Source of the DNA: Collinsella sp.
Lineage (GTDB): Bacteria; Actinomycetota; Coriobacteriia; Coriobacteriales; Coriobacteriaceae
Assembly: GCA_019419585.1 (NCBI GenBank)
Contig: DXZQ01000017.1
Span: 1 to 55,977 of the forward strand
Length of the DNA: 55,977 nt
Direction of reading: 5' to 3'
Shown piece after piece: positions 50,099-55,977 of the stretch. Position 1 is the stretch's first letter; every line of letters starts with the position of its first letter. A program made the position numbers and the translations under genes. Under the pieces are notes generated by a model. That model searched no databases, was not told the DNA's origin, and saw only the letters and a program-made list of their open reading frames with translations.

Positions 50099-52461
50099 GG
50101 ATTCTCAAGCTCTTTAAAAAGCATATCCTGGCACTGTTCACAGCTATCGTACTTATCGTAATCAGCTGCAACGCCGATCTGGCACTGCCTACCTACATGA
50201 GCGACATCGTCGACGTGGGCGTACAGCAAGGCGGCATCGCCTCGCCCGTGCCCGACACCATTCGTGCCGAATCGCTCGACGACCTCGAGCTCTTTATGAG
50301 CGCCAAGGACGCCAAGACGGTAGAAGCTGCGTTTGGTAAGGCAGACAAAAACGGGATTCGCACGTACAAGGGAACCGAGGATGAGCGCGCCGACGGCAGC
50401 AAGCTCGCCGATATCATGAGTCTGCCCGAGACCGTCGTCCTTTCGCTCAACCAGGGCATCGACGCCAGCTCCATGGGCGACATGATGGGCACGTCCGGTG
50501 AGAAAGACAACAGCGGCGCCCAGGCCATGCCCACGCCCGAGCAGATGGCGGCGATGACGCCCGAGCAACTCGCCGAGATGCAGCAGAAGGCCGCTGCGGC
50601 GCAGAACATGCAAAAACAGATTGATGCCGACGGTGGCAAGATCACCATGAAGAGCCTGCGTCTAGGCGTTGAAGGCGGCCTAATCGACCAGGGCAAGCTC
50701 GTCGAGGGCGCCAACGATATGGCGGACAAAATGGGCTCCATGTCGGGCTCCATCGTGACCCAACGCGCCGTGAGCTATGTGCAAGACGAGTACAAGGCGC
50801 AGGGCATCGACCCCGCCGACGTGCAGAACGCCTACCTGGGCCGCATGGCGACCACGATGTTTGGTCTGTGCCTAATCTCGCTGGTCGCCACCATCCTGAC
50901 CGGTGCCGTGGCTTCGCGCACCGCCTGCTCCATCGCCCGCGACCTGCGCCGCGAGACCTTCAACAAGGTTATGCACTTCTCGCCGGCCGAGGTGGGCAAA
51001 TTTAGCCAGGCCTCGCTCATTACCCGCTGCACCAACGACATTCAGCAGATTCAGATGGCCGCAACTCTGTTTATCCGCATGTGCCTGATGGCCCCCGTCA
51101 TGGGCATCGTCGCCGTCATGCGCGTCCTGGCCAACCACACCGGCCTTGAGTGGACCATCGCTGTGGCCATCATCGCGGTTTCGGCCGTCGTCGGCGTGCT
51201 CATGGGCCTCACCATGCCCAAGTTCAAAAAGATGCAGAGCTTTGTTGACCGCGTGAACCTTACCGCCCGTGAGCTGCTCGACGGCCTTATGCCCATCCGC
51301 TCATTCAACCGCGAGGAGCATGAGCTCGAGCGTTTTGACAAGGCTTCGCTCGACCTGATGACCACGCAGCTCTACACCAACCGCGCCATGAGCTTTATGA
51401 TGCCACTCATGATGCTCGTCATGAACTGCATCACCGTACTTATCGTCTGGTTTGGCGCGCAGGGCGTGTCCGACGGCGTGATGCAGGTCGGCAACATGAT
51501 GGCGTTTATCTCCTACACCATGCAGATCGTCATGGCGTTTATGATCCTCACCATGGTTTCGGTTATCCTGCCCCGCGCCGAGGTCGCAGCCGAGCGCGTG
51601 GAAGAGGTCATCACTTGCCCCACCAGCATCAACGACCCTGTCTCGCCCAAACTGCCCGCGGCCAGCGCGCCGCGCGGTGAGCTCACCTTCCGCGACGTGA
51701 GCTTCCAGTATCCCGATGCCCGCGCCGACGTCATCAGCGGCGTAAACTTCACCACGCACGCCGGTCAGATGCTCGGCATCATTGGTTCCACGGGCTCGGG
51801 CAAGTCCACACTTGTGCAGCTGATTCCGCGCCTGTACGACGTCACGGGCGGCAGCATTTCGCTCGACGGCATCGATGTGCGCGATATGACCCTTTCCGAG
51901 CTACGCCGCCGCATTGGCTATATCCCGCAGCAGGGACGCCTGTTCTCGGGCACCGTCGAGAGCAACCTCAAGTTTGCCGGCGACATGGTGAGTGACGAGG
52001 ATATGCGCCAGGCAGCACGCGTCGCCCAGGCGGAGGACTTTATCGCCGAGCGCGAGGACGGGTACGACTCCCCTATAAGCCAGGGCGGCTCCAATGTTTC
52101 GGGTGGTCAGCGCCAGCGTCTGGCCATCGCCCGCGCGTTGGCCAAAAAGCCCGAGGTCGTGGTGTTCGATGACTCGTTTAGTGCCCTCGACTACAAGACC
52201 GACGCGCGCCTACGCGAGGAGCTGGCCAAAAACGTTACCGACGCCGCGCTCGTGGTCGTAGCCCAGCGCATCGCGACCATCATGCACGCCGACCAGATCA
52301 TCGTGCTCGACGACGGCCACGTAGTGGGCACCGGCACGCACGAGGAGCTGCTGCGCAGCTGCCCGGCGTATCTGGAGATCGCACAGTCGCAGCTTTCCGC
52401 CGAGGAGCTGGGGCTTACCCAAGAAGAAATTGCAGCCGTCATGGAAGGAGGCGAGCGCTAA
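50095..52461 (+). CDS. ABC exporter half-transporter with large insertion and degenerate NBD
   Basis: A 788-residue type IV ABC exporter subunit. TM1 (about 9-30) is followed by an insertion of some 200 residues (45-250), rich in Met, Gln, Ala and Lys with helix-prone repeats such as PEQMAAMTPEQLAEMQQKAA, before TM2 at 254. The NBD from about 525 has Walker A GSTGSGKST, signature NVSGGQRQR and Walker B VVVFDDSFSALD, where Asp693 replaces the catalytic glutamate. That marks the non-catalytic half of a heterodimer, as in BmrC/TM287-type exporters. It starts with GTG overlapping marR and its stop overlaps the next gene by 1 bp. Confidence 0.9.
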   Translation: MRILKLFKKHILALFTAIVLIVISCNADLALPTYMSDIVDVGVQQGGIASPVPDTIRAESLDDLELFMSAKDAKTVEAAFGKADKNGIRTYKGTEDERADGSKLADIMSLPETVVLSLNQGIDASSMGDMMGTSGEKDNSGAQAMPTPEQMAAMTPEQLAEMQQKAAAAQNMQKQIDADGGKITMKSLRLGVEGGLIDQGKLVEGANDMADKMGSMSGSIVTQRAVSYVQDEYKAQGIDPADVQNAYLGRMATTMFGLCLISLVATILTGAVASRTACSIARDLRRETFNKVMHFSPAEVGKFSQASLITRCTNDIQQIQMAATLFIRMCLMAPVMGIVAVMRVLANHTGLEWTIAVAIIAVSAVVGVLMGLTMPKFKKMQSFVDRVNLTARELLDGLMPIRSFNREEHELERFDKASLDLMTTQLYTNRAMSFMMPLMMLVMNCITVLIVWFGAQGVSDGVMQVGNMMAFISYTMQIVMAFMILTMVSVILPRAEVAAERVEEVITCPTSINDPVSPKLPAASAPRGELTFRDVSFQYPDARADVISGVNFTTHAGQMLGIIGSTGSGKSTLVQLIPRLYDVTGGSISLDGIDVRDMTLSELRRRIGYIPQQGRLFSGTVESNLKFAGDMVSDEDMRQAARVAQAEDFIAEREDGYDSPISQGGSNVSGGQRQRLAIARALAKKPEVVVFDDSFSALDYKTDARLREELAKNVTDAALVVVAQRIATIMHADQIIVLDDGHVVGTGTHEELLRSCPAYLEIAQSQLSAEELGLTQEEIAAVMEGGER

Positions 52462-54317
52462 TGGCAGACGAGACCAAGACTCAGATTCCCAAGCCTACCC
52501 GCCAGCGTGGTCCCATGGGCCGCATGGGCGGCATGCGTCGCGGCGAAAAGGCCAAGGACTTTAAGGGCACCATGAGGCAGCTGCTCGGCTATATCGGCCA
52601 ACACAAGATTGCCGTGTTTGCCGCCGTCGCCTTTGCCGTGTGCTCGGTCATCTTTAACATTGTGGGACCCAAGGTGCTCGGCCAGGTTACGACCAAGCTG
52701 TTCGAAGGCCTGGTCGCCAAGGTCAACGGCACCGGCGACGTTGACTTTGACTGGATCGCCAAGACGCTCGGCTTTTTGCTCTGCCTGTATCTGGCGAGCT
52801 CTGTCTGCAGCCTGGTCCAGGGCTGGCTCATGACCGGCGTCACGCAAAAGATCTGCTACCGCATGCGCAAGGAAATCGCCGCCAAGATTGCCGTCGTGCC
52901 GATGAGTTACTTCAACGGCCACAGCAAGGGAGACGTACTCAGCCGCATCACCAACGACGTCGATACGCTGGGTCAGTCGCTCAACCAGAGCGTGACGCAG
53001 CTCATCACGTCGGTGACGCAGATTATCGGCGTGCTCGTCATGATGCTTTCGATCAGCCTGCCGCTTACCGGCGTCACCGTGCTCACGCTGCCGGCCGCCG
53101 CGATTATCTTGACCGTAATGATTCACTTCTCGCAGCCGTACTTCCGCGAGCAACAGCAGGTTCTGGGCGCCGTCAACGGCATTATCGAGGAGGACTTTGC
53201 CGGCCAGAACGTCATTCAGGTGTTCGACCGCGCCGAGGCCTCGATCGAAGAGTTCGACCGTCAAAACGACCGCCTCTTTATTAGTGGCTGGCGCTCGCAG
53301 TTCCTGTCGGGCCTGATGATGCCGCTTATGAGCTTGGTGGGCAACATGGGCTACGTGGGCGTCGTCGTGGTGGGCGCGCAGCTCGCGCTGACCGGCAATG
53401 CCACGCCCGGCGACATCCAGAGCTTTATCCAGTACGTGCGCAACTTTACGCAGCCGGTGCAGCAGCTGGGCAACGTGAGCAACACGATGCAGTCGATGGC
53501 CGCCGCCACCGAGCGTGTGTTTGAGTTCCTGGCCGCGCCCGAGGAGGAGCAGAAGGCCGACGCGCAGATTCCCGAGAAGCGCCCCGGCCACGTGGAGTTC
53601 GACCATGTCAAGTTTGGCTACACGCCCGACAAGACCATCATCCACGACTTTAGCTGCGAGGCGCAGCCCGGCCAGACCATCGCCATCGTCGGCCCCACCG
53701 GCGCCGGCAAGACCACGCTCATTAAGCTGCTGCAGCGCTTCTACGACGTGGACGGCGGCTCGCTGCGTGTCGAGGGCGTCGACGTGCGCGACTGGGACCG
53801 CGCGGCACTGCGCGGCGAGTTTGCCATGGTGCTGCAGGACACCTGGCTGTTTAACGGCACCATCCGCGAGAACATCCGCTACGGACGCCCCGATGCGACC
53901 GACGCCGAGGTCGAGGCCGCCGCACGCGCCGCACGCTGCGACCACTTTATCCATACGCTCGCCGGCGGCTACGACTTTATGATCAATGAGGAGGGCACCA
54001 ACCTCTCACAGGGCCAGCGCCAACTCGTGACCATCGCCCGCGCCATTTTGGCCGACCGTCCGGCGCTGATTTTGGACGAGGCGACTTCCAACGTCGATAC
54101 CCGTACCGAGGAGCTTATTCAGCGCGCCATGGATGCGCTGATGCAGGGCCGCACGAGCTTTGTCATCGCGCATCGCCTGTCCACGATCCGCAACGCCGAC
54201 GTGATCTTGGTGATTCGCGACGGCGACATCGTCGAGAAGGGCACGCACGACGAGCTGCTCGCCCAAGGCGGCTTCTACGCCGACCTGTACAATTCGCAGT
54301 TCGACGAAGCGGCGTAA
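52461..54317 (+). CDS. ABC exporter half-transporter, catalytic subunit
   Basis: A 618-residue partner of the upstream half-transporter. A basic Gly/Met/Arg-rich start (residues 10-35) precedes six helices; the NBD from about 375 has Walker A GPTGAGKTT, signature NLSQGQRQL and an intact Walker B ALILDEATSNVD with the catalytic glutamate, then AHRLSTI. Together the pair should export drugs, peptides or lipids. The ATG overlaps the upstream stop (TAATG), so synthesis is coupled. A strong terminator follows. Confidence 0.92.
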   Translation: MADETKTQIPKPTRQRGPMGRMGGMRRGEKAKDFKGTMRQLLGYIGQHKIAVFAAVAFAVCSVIFNIVGPKVLGQVTTKLFEGLVAKVNGTGDVDFDWIAKTLGFLLCLYLASSVCSLVQGWLMTGVTQKICYRMRKEIAAKIAVVPMSYFNGHSKGDVLSRITNDVDTLGQSLNQSVTQLITSVTQIIGVLVMMLSISLPLTGVTVLTLPAAAIILTVMIHFSQPYFREQQQVLGAVNGIIEEDFAGQNVIQVFDRAEASIEEFDRQNDRLFISGWRSQFLSGLMMPLMSLVGNMGYVGVVVVGAQLALTGNATPGDIQSFIQYVRNFTQPVQQLGNVSNTMQSMAAATERVFEFLAAPEEEQKADAQIPEKRPGHVEFDHVKFGYTPDKTIIHDFSCEAQPGQTIAIVGPTGAGKTTLIKLLQRFYDVDGGSLRVEGVDVRDWDRAALRGEFAMVLQDTWLFNGTIRENIRYGRPDATDAEVEAAARAARCDHFIHTLAGGYDFMINEEGTNLSQGQRQLVTIARAILADRPALILDEATSNVDTRTEELIQRAMDALMQGRTSFVIAHRLSTIRNADVILVIRDGDIVEKGTHDELLAQGGFYADLYNSQFDEAA

Positions 54318-54350
54318 ATTCTGCCGCAGGGAACGAATAACGCCCGAGAA

Positions 54351-54386
54351 CGGGGGCGCAGGACAGCCTGCGCCCCCGTTTTTTGT
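54351..54386 (+). terminator. Terminator of the MarR-ABC operon
   Basis: ACGGGGGCGCAGG pairs with CCTGCGCCCCCGT (13 bp, 4-nt loop), followed by TTTTTT. Confidence 0.9.
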
Positions 54387-54444
54387 TCTGCGGCCCTCGA
54401 ACCGCCTCCCCTGGGACCTGATTGACGCCCTCCCTCAAGGCCCC

Positions 54445-54674
54445 GTGGACAAAAAATGGCAAATATGAGTACTGTCACCTTTTTAGTAACAGCCAAAACT
54501 GCCCCAAACGACCTCATTGCGGCCTAGATATGCCTTCAAATTGATCAAAATGCCCGGTAGCATGCTTCTGTGTGCCAACGTTAATGAACATATTTACTGT
54601 TGTGTCTATTATCTTGTAAGATCGATATGATACTACGCTAGCAACAGTACTCATATTTGCCATTTTTTGTCCAC
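54445..54674. mobile_element. MITE-like element with 31-bp terminal inverted repeats
   Basis: Positions 54445-54475 are the exact reverse complement of 54644-54674 (31 bp), beginning GTGGACAAAAAATGGC. The roughly 168 bp between are AT-rich and non-coding, with a further inverted pair ACTGTTG/CAACAGT near the right end. Length 230 bp. No transposase gene is present and no clear target duplication is visible, so a MITE or IS remnant is the best description. It lies between the ABC operon and the DAHP synthase gene. Confidence 0.75.
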
Positions 54675-54752
54675 AGGGTATGCCGCAGAAGATCCAACTT
54701 GCTCCAGCGTGCCGTACGTTGGCCCTCCCCTTCCGGCGAGCGCCGACATTTC

Positions 54753-54799
54753 CCCAGATAAAACCGACCAAAATAAACCTGTCCCTTTTCGGCAGGTTT
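54753..54799 (+). repeat. Interspersed hairpin repeat (TGTCCC family), copy 5
   Basis: CCAGATAAAACC at the left, loop AATAAACCTGTCCC, and CGGCAGGTTTCA at the right, with partial pairing of the arms. The left end and loop match copies at 15173 and 17445 closely. Confidence 0.8.
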
Positions 54800-54887
54800 C
54801 ACTTGCACTTTAGCGTGCGACAGCGGATAATGCCGAGCATTCGAGAATTCGCCAATTGTTGCCGTTAATTGATAAAGGAGGCCCCAT

Positions 54888-55919
54888 ATGGCCATGGAAT
54901 TCAAGCGCAGGCTGCCGATCCCCATGGAGATCCGCGAGGAAATGCCGCTTTCCGCCGAGCTTACCGCCAAAAAGCAGGCATTCGACGCCGAGGTCGCCAA
55001 GGTCTTTACCGGCGAGGACGCACGCAAGGTGCTCATCATCGGCCCGTGCTCTGCCGACCGCGAGGACTCGGTGCTTGAGTACATGAACCGACTGGCCAAG
55101 GTCGCCGAAGAGGTCAAGGACAAGCTCATCATCATTCCGCGTGTCTACACCAACAAGCCGCGCACCAAGGGCACCGGCTACAAGGGGCTGCTGCACAACC
55201 CCGACCCCGAGGCGCCCGATGACCTGCTTGAAGGCGTTAAGGCCATCCGCCACATGCACCTGCGCGTCATCGAGGAGACTGGCTTCTTTACCGCCGACGA
55301 GATGCTCTACCCGTCCAACTACCAGTACCTCGTCGACCTGCTGAGCTACGTCGCCGTGGGCGCGCGCTCGGTCGAGAACCAGGAGCATCGTCTGGTGTCG
55401 AGCGGCATTTCGGTGCCTGTGGGCATGAAAAACCCCACCGCCGGTTCCACCACCGTTATGCTCAACTCCATCTACGCCGCCCAGGCACATCAGAGCTTTA
55501 TCTTCCGCAACTGGGAGGTCGAGTGCGACGGCAACCCGCTCGCGCACGCCGTCATGCGTGGCTACATCGGTCTCGACGGTCGTACCTACCCCAATTACCA
55601 CTACGAGCACCTGGAGCGCCTGGCCGAGCGCTACACCGAGCATGCCGGTTACGCCAACCCGGCGGCGGTCATCGACTGCAACCACGACAACTCGGGCAAG
55701 CGCCCGCTGGAGCAGTACCGCATTTGCAAGGAGGTGCTCGACAGCTGCCGCCGCAACGAGTCCATCTCCAAGCTGGTCAAGGGCTTTATGATCGAGTCTT
55801 ACCTTGAGGACGGCAACCAGCCGGTCGATGGCGGTGTCTTTGGTAAGTCGATCACCGACCCGTGCCTGGGCTGGGAAAAGACCGACTACCTCATCCACGA
55901 GATCGCAGAGCGGGTTTAG
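54888..55919 (+). CDS. 3-deoxy-7-phosphoheptulonate (DAHP) synthase
   Basis: A 343-residue class I DAHP synthase (AroF/G/H type) that joins phosphoenolpyruvate and erythrose 4-phosphate to start the shikimate pathway. LIIGPCSADREDSVLEYMNRLA near residue 45, with IGPCSADRED diagnostic, holds the metal cysteine; IIPRVYTNKPRTKGTGYKGLL near 83 binds PEP (core PRTKGTGYKG); VGMKNPTAGSTTVM near 178; CNHDNSGKRPLEQ near 264 holds metal-binding His. AAAGGAGG lies 5 nt before the ATG. Any feedback regulation cannot be told from sequence alone. Confidence 0.93.
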   Translation: MAMEFKRRLPIPMEIREEMPLSAELTAKKQAFDAEVAKVFTGEDARKVLIIGPCSADREDSVLEYMNRLAKVAEEVKDKLIIIPRVYTNKPRTKGTGYKGLLHNPDPEAPDDLLEGVKAIRHMHLRVIEETGFFTADEMLYPSNYQYLVDLLSYVAVGARSVENQEHRLVSSGISVPVGMKNPTAGSTTVMLNSIYAAQAHQSFIFRNWEVECDGNPLAHAVMRGYIGLDGRTYPNYHYEHLERLAERYTEHAGYANPAAVIDCNHDNSGKRPLEQYRICKEVLDSCRRNESISKLVKGFMIESYLEDGNQPVDGGVFGKSITDPCLGWEKTDYLIHEIAERV

Positions 55920-55938
55920 TTACGCGGGCCGCATTTGG

Positions 55939-55977
55939 ACAATCTGACGTTCAACTTCAAGGGCGCGACCAGAAGGT
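55939..55977 (+). repeat. Interspersed hairpin repeat with GACCAGAAGGT apex, copy 2 (cut by window edge)
   Basis: CAATCTGACGTTCAACTTC, then AGGGCGCGACCAGAAGGT up to the last base. The leader and apex match copy 1 at 16231; the arm GGGCGC differs. The return arm would lie beyond the window. Confidence 0.65.

Noticed and set aside
52458..53954. Long open frame antisense to the ABC exporter
   Set aside because: Shadow of the catalytic subunit, whose motifs are all in the plus-strand frame; no ribosome site.
54675..54887. T-box or amino-acid-responsive leader before DAHP synthase
   Set aside because: I could not find a specifier loop, T-box sequence or leader peptide rich in aromatic residues.

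Overview
The window looks like chromosomal DNA from a gut actinobacterium of the class Coriobacteriia, most probably Collinsella. This is inferred from the high G+C, strict anaerobe metabolism (pyruvate formate-lyase and its radical SAM activase) and gene content; there is no rRNA to confirm it. I see no tRNA, rRNA, CRISPR array, prophage or intact transposase. About 48 genes lie in short operons on both strands, separated by intergenic spacers unusually rich in hairpins.

Layout. 1-3060 (minus): truncated HAD gene, a P-II protein without Tyr51, an ammonium transporter reduced to its two ends, a CmpB-type membrane protein and an HD protein. 3289-9814 (plus): dxs, a six-fold alternating repeat array, then a glutamate/glutamine-type ABC transporter operon ending in a class I glutamine amidotransferase-like hydrolase. 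9918-13202 (minus): an Hpt protein, a GGDEF/REC/HD-GYP regulator and an alpha/beta hydrolase. 13367-16171 (plus): a radical SAM protein, map with a SEC-C domain and a 2-hydroxyacid dehydrogenase. 16409-18873 (minus): a PIN/RHH toxin-antitoxin pair and an M18 aminopeptidase. 19035-21340 (plus): a membrane-anchored Ntn amidase and phosphofructokinase. 21882-25354 (minus): an FtsX-type ABC exporter. 25626-27009 (plus): a GyrI-like gene behind a LexA-type box, then an Abi gene fused to the tail of a chloride channel. 27216-30835 (minus): ogt, asd, lysC. 30939-33538 (plus): thrC, thrB. With asd and lysC these give most of the aspartate-to-threonine route.

33797-38475 (minus): engB, mtnN, a class A beta-lactamase-like protein, pflA and a DegV protein. 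38751-44369 (minus): a sucrose/fructan locus (two GH32 enzymes around a PTS IIBC, with a LacI repressor and its operators). 44670-47058 (minus): pyruvate formate-lyase split into a core and a separate glycyl radical polypeptide. 47525-49399 (minus): a KdgT permease and an SDR dehydrogenase. 49649-54317 (plus): a MarR regulator and a heterodimeric ABC exporter. 54888-55919 (plus): DAHP synthase.

The most interesting signal is not a protein gene. Four intergenic elements of about 160-185 bp (after pfkA, asd, thrB and the glycyl radical gene) share one architecture: an outer stem, a conserved asymmetric internal loop (CGTCCTCG facing CTGCGGA), a three-base-pair helix that covaries in all four, and an inner stem. 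Stem sequences differ completely between copies yet stay complementary. All four point the same way relative to the upstream gene, and in three the outermost arm pairs with that gene's stop codon region. Other hairpin families in the window follow the same rule of conserved loop or core with variable, compensated stems. Two further arrays place a 14-15 bp word in alternating orientation at regular spacing.
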